Below, one piece after another: positions 23,517 through 31,012 of a DNA stretch of 31,079 bases. Each line of letters begins with the position of its first letter. The stretch's first letter is position 1. The stretch is from JAXMHB01 sp046346965 (GTDB lineage: Bacteria; Pseudomonadota; Gammaproteobacteria; Xanthomonadales; SZUA-5). Both the position numbers and the translations under genes were made by a program. The stretch lies in contig JAXMHB010000029.1 of NCBI GenBank assembly GCA_046346965.1, forward strand, positions 1 to 31,079. The letters run 5' to 3'. Below the pieces are notes generated by a model. The model was not told where the DNA came from and searched no databases. It saw nothing but the letters and a program-made list of their open reading frames with translations.

Positions 23517-24818
23517 ATGGCCAATGCCACGCCGCCGCCGCCACCGCGCGGTCCGGGTTCACCGCAGGACGTGCCGCCGCCAGCGGGCAGCCTGCCCCTC
23601 GATCCCAGCCAGCTGCCCAAGCCGATCCGGGACGAGCTGGAGGCGCCGGATCCGGTGGCGCTCGATACCTCGGCGGCGGAGCTCAAAGACGGCGCCAATC
23701 AGTGCCCCAAGTGCGGCGCCACCGATATCCGCCAGAAGCCCGGCAGCGATCTGCTGATCTGCCTGTACTGCCGCAACGAGTGGCAGGGCACGCGGGTGGA
23801 GGAGGCCTTCGGGCTGGGCGAAGGTCTCGATGAGCTGACCGGCACCGTGGTCGCCTCCGGCGCACGCGACATCGCCGCCGACAGCAGCAGTCTGATCAGC
23901 TTCAAATGCACCGGCTGCGGCGCCGAAGTGACGATCAACACCGAGAACGCGATGACCGCGCGCTGTCACTGGTGCAGGCACGTCTTCGGCGTCAACGAGC
24001 AGGTGGCCAACGGCGCCGTCCCGGATGCGGTACTGCCCTTCCGCATCAAGAAAGACGACGCCGTGGCGCGCATCCGCCAGTTCGTCGACAAGCGCAAGCT
24101 GTTCGCGCTGAAGGCCTTCAAAGAACAGTTCACGCCGGAGAACGTGGTTGGCGTCTATCTGCCGTACATGATCGTCGACGGCCGCGTCAGCGCCTGGGTG
24201 TCGGGACAAGGCGAGATCGAAACCCGCCGCTACAAGCGCGGCAGCGGCAAGAACGAGAAGACCTACTACGACGCCGACGTCTACCAGGTCGAGCGCGGTC
24301 TCAGCTTCACCGTTGACGATCTGACGCTGGAATCCTCCGCCGAGCGCGGCAACCTCGATACCCGCGCCAATACCAACAACATCATCAACACCATCCTGCC
24401 CTTCGACACCAAGAACGCGGTCAAGTGGAACGCCTCCTATCTGTCGGGTTACAGCTCGGAGAAGCGCGACCGCGACATCGAGCACCTGCGCCCGCGGCTG
24501 GAGGATCAGCTGCTGTCGATCGCCCGCGCCCAGGTGCGTGACTCGGTGCGGCGCTACGATCGCGGCGTGCGCTGGGAGCAGGAGGGCCTGGCCGTGCACG
24601 GCACGCGCTGGGTGTCGATGTACCTGCCGGTGTGGTTGTACTCCTACCACCAGCCGGGCAAGAACGGCGGCATGCTGCACTACATCGCGGTGAACGGCCG
24701 CACCGGCGAAACGATGGGCAGCGTGCCGGTGCAGCAATGGAAGCTGATCACTGCGGCGCTGACCGTGGGCACGGTGGTCGAATCGCTGGCGCTGTGGATC
24801 ATCGGGAGTCAGACATGA
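23517..24818 (+). CDS. Double zinc-ribbon protein with C-terminal membrane anchor (YdjG-like)
   Basis: 433 residues. A Pro-rich N-terminus (about 1-55) precedes two four-cysteine ribbons: Cys63/66 with Cys82/85 (CPKCGATD ... CLYCRNEW), and Cys131/134 with Cys150/153 (CTGCGAEV ... CHWCRHVF). Next comes AVLPFRIKKDDAVARIRQFV, then ENVVGVYLPYMIVDGRVSAW, a domain plan I associate with TFIIB-type zinc-ribbon proteins such as YdjG next to pspA in Bacillus. A hydrophobic helix near 407-430 (LITAALTVGTVVESLALWII) suggests a tail anchor in the inner membrane. The gene is 19 bases after the SPFH stop and overlaps the next start by ATGA, showing a tight operon. The biochemical role is unknown; it probably recruits or anchors the SPFH partner. 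Replication-factor annotations sometimes given to such ribbons are unsupported here. Confidence 0.8.
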   Translation: MANATPPPPPRGPGSPQDVPPPAGSLPLDPSQLPKPIRDELEAPDPVALDTSAAELKDGANQCPKCGATDIRQKPGSDLLICLYCRNEWQGTRVEEAFGLGEGLDELTGTVVASGARDIAADSSSLISFKCTGCGAEVTINTENAMTARCHWCRHVFGVNEQVANGAVPDAVLPFRIKKDDAVARIRQFVDKRKLFALKAFKEQFTPENVVGVYLPYMIVDGRVSAWVSGQGEIETRRYKRGSGKNEKTYYDADVYQVERGLSFTVDDLTLESSAERGNLDTRANTNNIINTILPFDTKNAVKWNASYLSGYSSEKRDRDIEHLRPRLEDQLLSIARAQVRDSVRRYDRGVRWEQEGLAVHGTRWVSMYLPVWLYSYHQPGKNGGMLHYIAVNGRTGETMGSVPVQQWKLITAALTVGTVVESLALWIIGSQT

Positions 24819-25078
24819 GCGACGAGAATGGCATCCTGCTGCTGCTCGCCGCCGGCCCCGCCGCCGCCACCGGACTGTACTGGGGCCTGTACCGGCACTA
24901 TCGCAACACCGACAAATCGCATGCCTTCGAGCACGAAACCGCGGTGAACGCGCAGCCGGTCGAGGCCTCCGATCAGAAGGTCAGCGAGATCAAGGGCACC
25001 CAGCAGACCAGCATCTCCGGCAACAACGTCGATGCCTACCGCACGCGCGTGCGCCGGGTCGACCGCGACAGCGGCTGA
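24815..25078 (+). CDS. Small single-pass membrane protein, third gene of SPFH operon
   Basis: 87 residues, starting at the ATG that overlaps the previous stop (ATGA). One hydrophobic segment near 6-24 (GILLLLAAGPAAATGLYWGL) is followed by a basic patch (YRHYRNTDKSH) and a polar, probably disordered tail ending in RTRVRRVDRDSG. The positive residues after the helix predict a cytoplasmic C-terminus. I recognise no family. The coupling to the zinc-ribbon gene suggests it is a stoichiometric membrane partner of the SPFH/zinc-ribbon complex. It converges on the HxlR-type gene. Confidence 0.75.
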   Translation: MSDENGILLLLAAGPAAATGLYWGLYRHYRNTDKSHAFEHETAVNAQPVEASDQKVSEIKGTQQTSISGNNVDAYRTRVRRVDRDSG

Positions 25079-25114
25079 GGCGCGCTTGGCCCTTTCTCGC
25101 GAACGACTTGCCGC

Positions 25115-25543
25115 TCAGGCGTCTGTGCCGGCCGCGCTGGGCGTGGCGTCGTAGTCCTGCTGGCTGCGACGCACGTCCAGGTAGTGCGTCCGCGCCCAGG
25201 CCGTCAGCGCATTCAGTACAGGCGCCAGTGACTGGCCGCGGTCGGTCAACGCATAGCGGACCTGGATCGGTCGATCGCACACCAGCGTGCGCGAAATCAG
25301 CCCGTCGCGCTCCAGGTTCCGCAAGGTCTGCGTGAGCATCTTCTGCGATACGCCCTGCAGGCGCCGCATCAACTCGGCAAACCGGCGAGGACCAGCGGCG
25401 AGCTCGGCCAGCGCCAGTGTGGCCCATTTTTCACCGACGCGCGCCAGCAAAGCCCGACTCGGGCACGCGGCCAGATAGGGATCCGGACTGGCCCCGGCGA
25501 GATCCGGCCCGATGACGGAAACGAAGGGTCGCTGCATGGCCAT
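25115..25543 (-). CDS. HxlR-family transcriptional regulator
   Basis: 142 residues from an ATG near 25543; a GTG nine codons upstream is the alternative, and neither start has a strong ribosome site. The HxlR winged helix is clear: CPSRALLARVGEKWATLAL with the conserved Cys, RRFAELMRRLQGVSQKMLTQ, then LRNLERDGLISR and the wing VRYALTDRGQSLAPVL. Members commonly sense electrophiles or aldehydes through that Cys and control a divergent oxidoreductase. Exactly that layout is present: the NAD(P)-binding gene at 25690 diverges, with an inverted repeat between. It probably represses or activates that gene and itself. Confidence 0.92.
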   Translation of the reverse strand: MAMQRPFVSVIGPDLAGASPDPYLAACPSRALLARVGEKWATLALAELAAGPRRFAELMRRLQGVSQKMLTQTLRNLERDGLISRTLVCDRPIQVRYALTDRGQSLAPVLNALTAWARTHYLDVRRSQQDYDATPSAAGTDA

Positions 25544-25591
25544 GACAGGTCTGGACTCCGAAGGCCGCACGCCGGGGGTGTAGGGTCAGCC

Positions 25592-25615
25592 GAGTAACAT
25601 GCAGACCAGTTACTC
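25592..25615. promoter_or_regulatory. Probable HxlR operator
   Basis: GAGTAAC (25592-25598) and GTTACTC (25609-25615) form a perfect 7-bp inverted repeat with a 10-bp spacer, midway between the divergent HxlR and oxidoreductase genes. Arm spacing of about two helical half-turns fits a dimeric winged-helix regulator. It is one of the few AT-richer spots locally. Confidence 0.65.
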
Positions 25616-25689
25616 CGAGGTACCTGATTGCGTCAGGCAACTCCAGCGCGAAGTATCCGGCGCTCCTTCGTTGCGCTCAAGGTGCAGGC

Positions 25690-26322
25690 ATGAACATTGG
25701 CATTCTGGGTGGCGGTCAGGTCGGTAGCGCGCTGGCGCAGCTGGCTCGTAGTGCTGGCCACAGCGTGTGTATCGGGCAGCGGAACGCTGCCCAGCGCGAG
25801 GACGGCGTTCCGGTGCTGCCCATGGCGGCCGCGTGTGCGCAAGCGGATCTGGTCATCATCGCTATCCCATTTACGGCGTGCGCCGAGGCGCTGCCGGCGC
25901 TGAATGCTGTGCTGGCCGGCAAGACCGTCGTCGATGCGACGAATCCGCTGCAGGCAGACTGGTCACCGCTGCTGCTGGGTGCACATGACAGCGCCGCGCA
26001 ACAGATCGCGGCGCTGCTGCCGGCGGCTCGCGTCGTCAAGGCGTTCAATACCGTCTTTGCCGATGTGATGAACCCGCACGGGCAGCTGCGAGCCGGGGGC
26101 TCCCGCATTACGGTCTTCGTGGCCAGCGATGACACCAGCGCTGCCGATCTGGTGGCTGCATTGGCGTCGGACCTGGGTTTCGCCACGCAGCGCGTCGGTG
26201 CCCTGGCGCATGCGCGCTTTCTGGAGGCGATGGCGCACCTCAACATCGCCATTGCCGTGGGCCAAGGTGGCGGTACCAATGCAGCATTCATCTACGATCA
26301 AGCGAGCGCAAAACAGCCCTGA
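25690..26322 (+). CDS. NAD(P)-binding oxidoreductase, F420-dependent NADP reductase-like
   Basis: 210 residues. It starts MNIGILGGGQVGSALAQL, a classical GxGxxG dinucleotide-binding loop at the N-terminus. ADLVIIAIPFTACAEAL and KTVVDATNPL are typical of the F420-dependent NADP oxidoreductase/6-phosphogluconate-dehydrogenase-like NAD-binding family; RVVKAFNTVFADVM is a signature of that group. The C-terminal part (LEAMAHLNIAIAVGQGG) matches the family. F420 itself need not be used, since many proteobacterial members act with NAD(P) only. Divergent from an HxlR regulator, so probably induced by a reactive compound. The true substrate is unknown. Confidence 0.88.
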   Translation: MNIGILGGGQVGSALAQLARSAGHSVCIGQRNAAQREDGVPVLPMAAACAQADLVIIAIPFTACAEALPALNAVLAGKTVVDATNPLQADWSPLLLGAHDSAAQQIAALLPAARVVKAFNTVFADVMNPHGQLRAGGSRITVFVASDDTSAADLVAALASDLGFATQRVGALAHARFLEAMAHLNIAIAVGQGGGTNAAFIYDQASAKQP

Positions 26323-26332
26323 GCGGCAGGCC

Positions 26333-27391
26333 TCAGTCCTCGAAACCGTCCGAGTACAACTCGCCAAACTCATAGGCGCCGATGTCGTAGCGCCCGCCTT
26401 GCGGCCGCGGCGAGCCGTCCAGGTCGATGGTCGGCAGCCCGATCGGCGCGGCGTTGTTGCCGGCGTTGCGCAAGGGCGAGTTGGCGCGCGGACGCAGGTC
26501 CACGCTGGAGGCCAGCAGGGGGTTGAGATTGCTGTTGCTGGATTCGGCGAGCGAGGCCGGGAACGGATTGCGACGCCCGATGATGTTGTGATTGGCCACG
26601 CCGACGATGTCGCTGTTGAACAGCACATCGGTGTCGGTACCGCTGCCGTTGCCGTACACCACGTTGTTGATCATCCACAAGAAGGCGCTGGTGCCGAGCA
26701 TGTTCATTTGGATACCGGCCGGGCCGGTGACCACGCTGTTGGTGCGCGGATTGAAGGCGATGGTGTTGTTGGTCAGGTGAAACACCGAGTCGGACTGCAT
26801 GGCCAGCGCAATCACGCCGCCCTGCGAGGCGTTGTCGGCGAACACCGAGTTGCGCAGGTCGAGGTCGAGCCCGCGGCCGAGCACGCGCAAGGCACTGGTG
26901 GTCGAGGTGGACGAACACAGGCGGAAGGCGGTGTAGATCAGTGCCAGGCGGCCGCTGGCGCCGACATCGCCTTCGGCGGTGATGCAGCCGGCGGTCGTGG
27001 ATGTGCTCGCCTGTCCTTGCCGGAAGCCCAGTCGCGTCAGCGTGACGTTGTTGCTGCTGCCCGCCAGAAAGCTGATCTGCATCAGCTGCCCGGTGTTGGC
27101 GACCCGCAACAGGGTCTGCTCCGGGTTGACGGTGACGCCCGCCGGGCAGCCTGGCTGAAAGCCACCGGCTATCGTCAGCGAGCTGTTGCCGCTGATCTGG
27201 ATCGCGGCGGCACCGGTGGGCGCGTTGAAGTCGTACACCCCGGTAACAACATTGATGAAGCTGTCCTCCGGGCTCGCATTCGCGTTGCTGACGGCGGACA
27301 GGAACTGTGCCGGCGTCGCCACGCAGTAGGTGTCGGCAGCGGCAGGTCCCGCAACGAGCAAGCAGGCGCACAGTACCATCGGGCGAATCAT
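26333..27391 (-). CDS. Secreted beta-helix (choice-of-anchor Q type) protein ending in DGFED
   Basis: 352 residues from ATG near 27391, with GGAAG upstream; the frame extends 46 residues further without coding character. The signal peptide (MIRPMVLCACLLVAGPAAA) is followed by DTYCVATPAQFLSAVSNANA, a common start of parallel beta-helix proteins. The body has Asn-rich beta-helix turns (NNVTLTRLGF, LRNSVFADNAS, HLTNNTIAFN, MINNVVYGNGS). The end carries SPLRNAGNNAAP and LDGSPRPQGGRYDIGAYEF, the choice-of-anchor Q pattern. The last residues, GELYSDGFED, resemble a short C-terminal tag I recall on many exported Xanthomonadales proteins. No lyase catalytic residues are obvious, so it may be structural or carbohydrate-binding. 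Confidence 0.82.
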   Translation of the reverse strand: MIRPMVLCACLLVAGPAAADTYCVATPAQFLSAVSNANASPEDSFINVVTGVYDFNAPTGAAAIQISGNSSLTIAGGFQPGCPAGVTVNPEQTLLRVANTGQLMQISFLAGSSNNVTLTRLGFRQGQASTSTTAGCITAEGDVGASGRLALIYTAFRLCSSTSTTSALRVLGRGLDLDLRNSVFADNASQGGVIALAMQSDSVFHLTNNTIAFNPRTNSVVTGPAGIQMNMLGTSAFLWMINNVVYGNGSGTDTDVLFNSDIVGVANHNIIGRRNPFPASLAESSNSNLNPLLASSVDLRPRANSPLRNAGNNAAPIGLPTIDLDGSPRPQGGRYDIGAYEFGELYSDGFED

Positions 27392-27558
27392 CGGCGGGTC
27401 TTCCAGAAACGGACGTGCACTGGGAAAACGCGCTTGCCGTTGGAAGCGGACATCGCCGAGACCGGCGTGCCGCACAGGCGCCGAGCCGATCATGGCCGAC
27501 TGTCGGCTGGGATCAGCGGCAGTCGGCATAATCCAGGGCCAGTTGACCGGAGACCGCC

Positions 27559-29379
27559 ATGCGCCTGCTCGCCGCTCTGCTGCTCAGCACCTGCGCCCTT
27601 GCGGCCGAGGACCCGGCTCAGCTGATCGATCAGGCCGGCGCCTTGCCCACCGAGGCCGCGCTGGAACGCTACGATCAGGCGTTGGCGCAGCTGGGGCCGG
27701 AGCGCCAGCCGCAGCTCTGGCTGCGCGCGCTGGCGGGCAAATGCTGGCTGATCACGCACACGCAGCCGCAGGCGGCCATTGCACTGGTCGAACAGTTCGC
27801 GCCCCATGCCAGTACCTTGGGGCGCGAGCTCGACTGGGCGCAGCTCTCGGTGTGCGGCGGCTACGCTTGGCAGCGGTTGGATCAACCGGCGCGTGCGCTG
27901 AGCGCCTTCGACGCCGGCGTCGACGCCGCCCTGGCCGCGCACGATCTGAAACTGCTGTCGCGCGCCCTGGCTCTGCGCGGCGAGCTGCACTATCAGCGCG
28001 GCGCCTGGGGCCAGGCGATGAGCGATCTGAAAGCCGCCTTTGATGCCGCCGATCAGCTGGGTGACCTCGAGCAGCGTACTTACACGCTGACTGCGATCGC
28101 CAATCTCTATGGTTCGGTGGGCGAGCACGCGCGCGCCATCGAGTACTACAGGCAGACGCTGGACATCGCCCGCAGCAGCGGCCACCGCCAGAACGAAGCG
28201 ACGGCGCTGTACAACCTCGGCGTCAGCCACGACAAACTGGGCCAGCCCGAGCAGGCCTTGGCGCACTATCGCGAGGCGCTGGCCGTGCAGCGCGAGGCGG
28301 ATATCGCCGAGGACGTTCCCGACACGCTGCGCTCGATGGCGATCAGCCTGCTCAAGCTGGGCCGCCCCGGCGAGGCACTGGCGCAACTCGACGAGGCGGC
28401 GCGGCTGCCCGCCGCGGCCGGTCCGGAGATGCAGGCCGCGCTGGCGCTCACACGCGCGGCGGCGCTGCGTCTGCTGGGGCGGCCGCAGGAATCGTTGCCG
28501 CTGCTGGATCAGGCGCAGGCCTGGTTCGAGCCGCACGAGGAACGCCCCTTCCTGGAGAAGATCGCCGATGAGCGCGCGCAGGCGCTGAGTGCGCTCGGTC
28601 GCCCGGCCGAGGCGCTGGCGGCGCGCGAGCGCCAGTTGCAGTTGAAAGAAGCGCTGCACCAGGCCTGGCGCGCCGAGCAAACCGCCCGCCTGCGCGTCGA
28701 GTTCGACACCGATCGCACCGAGCAGGAGAACCGCCGGCTGGCCAGCGAGAACGCGCTGCGCAGCGCCGCGCTGCGCGACGCCGAGCGCATCCGCGCGCTG
28801 CAGAGCGGCGTGATTGCCGCCGTGCTGCTGGCGCTGACCGCGCTGGTCGCACTGCTGCTGCTGCAGCTGCGGCACGCGCGGCGCCTGCGCCAGATCGCCA
28901 CGACCGACGAACTCACGGCGCTGCCCAATCGTCGCGCCACGTTGGCCTATGTGCGCGATCAACTGGCGCGCGGCACGCAGCCGATTGGCGTGATCGCGCT
29001 CGACATCGATCACTTCAAACAGATCAACGACCGCTACGGGCACGAAGCGGGCGATGTGGTCCTGAAGCGAGTCGCCGCCAGCCTGCGGCAGCATGTGGAC
29101 CGCGGATTGATCGGTCGCATCGGTGGCGAGGAGTTCCTGGCCCTGATGCCGGCGCACGATCGGGAGCGCAGTGCCGCGCTGGCCGACACATTGCGACAGC
29201 GCATCGCGGCGATCGATCTCAGCGATGTCGCGCAGACGCTGACAGTGAGCGCCAGCTTCGGCATCGCCGAGATCCGTGACCAGGACTGGCAGGGCGCCGT
29301 CCGGCGCGCCGACGCGGCGCTGTATCGCGCCAAACACGCCGGGCGCAATCGCGTGGAGGTCGCTGCCGGCGCGGCCTAG
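27559..29379 (+). CDS. TPR-containing membrane diguanylate cyclase
   Basis: 606 residues with a signal peptide (MRLLAALLLSTCALAA) and GGAG before the ATG. Residues about 20-390 are a periplasmic array of tetratricopeptide-like helices, for example RTYTLTAIANLYGSVGEHAR and EATALYNLGVSHDKLGQPEQ. A coiled-coil (RVEFDTDRTEQENRRLASEN) leads to one membrane helix near 416-436 (VIAAVLLALTALVALLLL). The GGDEF domain follows: TTDELTALPNRRATL, LDIDHFKQINDRYGH and GGEEF at 522-526, a functional variant. It should make cyclic di-GMP in the cytoplasm in response to a periplasmic ligand or protein bound by the TPR array. The RxxD product-inhibition site is absent before GGEEF (VDRGLIGRI). Divergent from the beta-helix gene. 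Confidence 0.93.
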   Translation: MRLLAALLLSTCALAAEDPAQLIDQAGALPTEAALERYDQALAQLGPERQPQLWLRALAGKCWLITHTQPQAAIALVEQFAPHASTLGRELDWAQLSVCGGYAWQRLDQPARALSAFDAGVDAALAAHDLKLLSRALALRGELHYQRGAWGQAMSDLKAAFDAADQLGDLEQRTYTLTAIANLYGSVGEHARAIEYYRQTLDIARSSGHRQNEATALYNLGVSHDKLGQPEQALAHYREALAVQREADIAEDVPDTLRSMAISLLKLGRPGEALAQLDEAARLPAAAGPEMQAALALTRAAALRLLGRPQESLPLLDQAQAWFEPHEERPFLEKIADERAQALSALGRPAEALAARERQLQLKEALHQAWRAEQTARLRVEFDTDRTEQENRRLASENALRSAALRDAERIRALQSGVIAAVLLALTALVALLLLQLRHARRLRQIATTDELTALPNRRATLAYVRDQLARGTQPIGVIALDIDHFKQINDRYGHEAGDVVLKRVAASLRQHVDRGLIGRIGGEEFLALMPAHDRERSAALADTLRQRIAAIDLSDVAQTLTVSASFGIAEIRDQDWQGAVRRADAALYRAKHAGRNRVEVAAGAA

Positions 29380-29393
29380 CGATGCTTGCGGAC

Positions 29394-29667
29394 GCGCTTT
29401 GCGAGCACGGGTGTGCCGGTGTAACAGCGGGGCGGGGGGCAAGGGACCCGCCCTACGGCACTGGCGCGGCGATTTCGCCAGTACCATGTGCAGCGCGACG
29501 GCGCGCGCGGAGGGAGACTGGTTCAGAGTCCATGTCTCGCCCCTGGCGCGCTTACTCGGACGGCAAACGGGTTCCTGCGACAGTGCACGGAAGCGCGGCA
29601 GTGTTGGTCCCCCGCCCCCTGACCCCCGCCCCGCCTTTCCCCCATGCATCCATGCTGGGCAAGCGCT
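29394..29667. repeat. Imperfect inverted-repeat intergenic element with G-quadruplex-like core
   Basis: The first about 55 bases (GCGCTTTGCGAGCACGGGTG..., including GCGGGGCGGGGGGCAAGGGA) resemble the reverse complement of the last about 60 (AGCGCTTGCCCAGCATGGAT..., including GCGGGGCGGGGGTCAGGGGG), so the element has long degenerate terminal inverted repeats. Bases 29606-29634 are identical to the C-rich block of the element near 16.6 kb. It fills the gap between a diguanylate cyclase and an amidase that converge, and its right end touches the amidase stop codon. No gene is visible in it. Confidence 0.65.
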
Positions 29668-31012
29668 ACGCTGGCGCAACCAGCGCCGCCTCGACAGCCA
29701 GACCGATGCGCAGCAGGCGCTGGTCGGCGCCGGCTGTGGCCGCGAGCATCAGGCCGACGGGCGCCTCGCCCGGTGCGTGGCAGGGCAGCGTGAGCGCGCA
29801 GCCGTCATACAGATTGACCAGCGAGGGATTGCGCAGCATGCGCGAATTCCAGCGGAAGTAAGCCTCGTCATCGGCGCTGACCTCGGCGATGGTGGGCGCC
29901 GTGTCCGGCGTGCACGGCATCAGCAGCGCGTCAAAGCCGGCACAGGCGGCAGCGACCTCGGCGATGTACCGGCGCCGCTGCTGCAGATGTTCGATGTAGT
30001 CGGCGGCACTGATCTGCGCGCCGGGACGGATGCGCGCCAGCACGCGCGGATCGTAGTCCGCGGCGCGGGTGGCCAGCGTGTGGCGATGAAACCAATAGGA
30101 TTCGGCGGCGCTGATCGCACCGCGCGGATTGATCTCGGCGACGCGCGCGAAGGCCGGCATCGGCGTCTCGATCAGCTGGGCGCCGGCCGCCGACAGCCGC
30201 GTCAGGGCGGTCGCGTAGGCGCGCGCGACCGCGGCGGACAGATCGTCCTGCACCAGCGTCGTCGGCAGCGCCAGTCGCATGCCGCGCAGCGGTAGCGGCG
30301 CCGGCACTGCAATGGCCTCGTCCGCCATCACGGCATCGAGCAGCGCGCAATCGGCCACCGTGCGCGCGATCGGCCCGGCCGAATCGGCCGACAGCGAGAG
30401 CGGCAGCACGCCCTCCATCGGAACCCGGCGCGCGGTCGGCTTGAAGCCACACAGCCCGTTCAGCGCCGCCGGGATGCGCACCGAGCCCCCGGTGTCGGTG
30501 CCGATGGCGCCGCAGGCCATGCCGTCACTCACCGAGATCGCCGCGCCCGAGGAGGAGCCACCCGGAATGCGCTCAGCGGCGCGCTGGTAGGCATTGCGCG
30601 GTGTGCCGTAGTGCGGATTGAGGCCGAGGCCCGAGTAGGCAAACTCGGTCATGTTGGTGCGCCCGACGATCACCAGTCCGGCCGCACGCAAGCGCGCGAC
30701 GACGGTGGAATCCTGCGTCGCCGCCGCCGCGCCCACGCGCACCCGCGACGCCGCCAGCGTGACCACGCCGGCCTCGTCGTACAGATCCTTGATCGACACC
30801 GGGATGCCCGCCAGTGGCGGCAGCGTCGCCCCGGCGCGCCGCAGCGCATCCACCCGATCCGCCTGCGCCCGCGCCGCCTGTCTGTGCACGGCCAGAAAAG
30901 TCCGCTGGCCTTCGCCGTCCGCATCGTCGATCGCCGCCAGACAGCGTTCGAGGCAATTGCGACTGCTGGCGTCAGGCATAGCCCAGAGCTCCGCGATCGA
31001 TGGCAGCGTCAT
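29666..31012 (-). CDS. Amidase-signature family hydrolase
   Basis: 448 residues from the ATG near 31012; a GTG ten codons upstream is less likely. Amidase-signature enzymes hydrolyse amide bonds with a Ser-cisSer-Lys triad, all visible here: Lys75 in PVSIKDLYDE, cis-Ser153 in PGGSSSGAA and nucleophile Ser177 in GTDTGGSVRIPA. TNMTEFAYSGLGLNPHYGTP is the typical preceding segment. The C-terminal part (FDALLMPCTPDTAP, then NLYDGCALTLPCHAPGEAPV) resembles bacterial amidases of the AtzF/allophanate-hydrolase-like or general amidase groups. No GatB or GatC gene is near, so it is unlikely to be the tRNA amidotransferase subunit. Cytoplasmic, no signal peptide. The substrate is not inferable. Nothing is visible in the remaining 67 bases to the window end. 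Confidence 0.9.
   Translation of the reverse strand: MTLPSIAELWAMPDASSRNCLERCLAAIDDADGEGQRTFLAVHRQAARAQADRVDALRRAGATLPPLAGIPVSIKDLYDEAGVVTLAASRVRVGAAAATQDSTVVARLRAAGLVIVGRTNMTEFAYSGLGLNPHYGTPRNAYQRAAERIPGGSSSGAAISVSDGMACGAIGTDTGGSVRIPAALNGLCGFKPTARRVPMEGVLPLSLSADSAGPIARTVADCALLDAVMADEAIAVPAPLPLRGMRLALPTTLVQDDLSAAVARAYATALTRLSAAGAQLIETPMPAFARVAEINPRGAISAAESYWFHRHTLATRAADYDPRVLARIRPGAQISAADYIEHLQQRRRYIAEVAAACAGFDALLMPCTPDTAPTIAEVSADDEAYFRWNSRMLRNPSLVNLYDGCALTLPCHAPGEAPVGLMLAATAGADQRLLRIGLAVEAALVAPA

Noticed and set aside
22172..23698. Minus-strand extension of the cupin frame over the SPFH gene
   Set aside because: The extension has no domain and overlaps a gene with SPFH and SHOCT features. 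GAGGAG before the ATG near 22171 defines the cupin start.
24990..25427. Minus-strand open frame overlapping the small membrane protein and the HxlR gene
   Set aside because: Arg/Gly-rich translation without family resemblance. Both overlapped genes are better supported.
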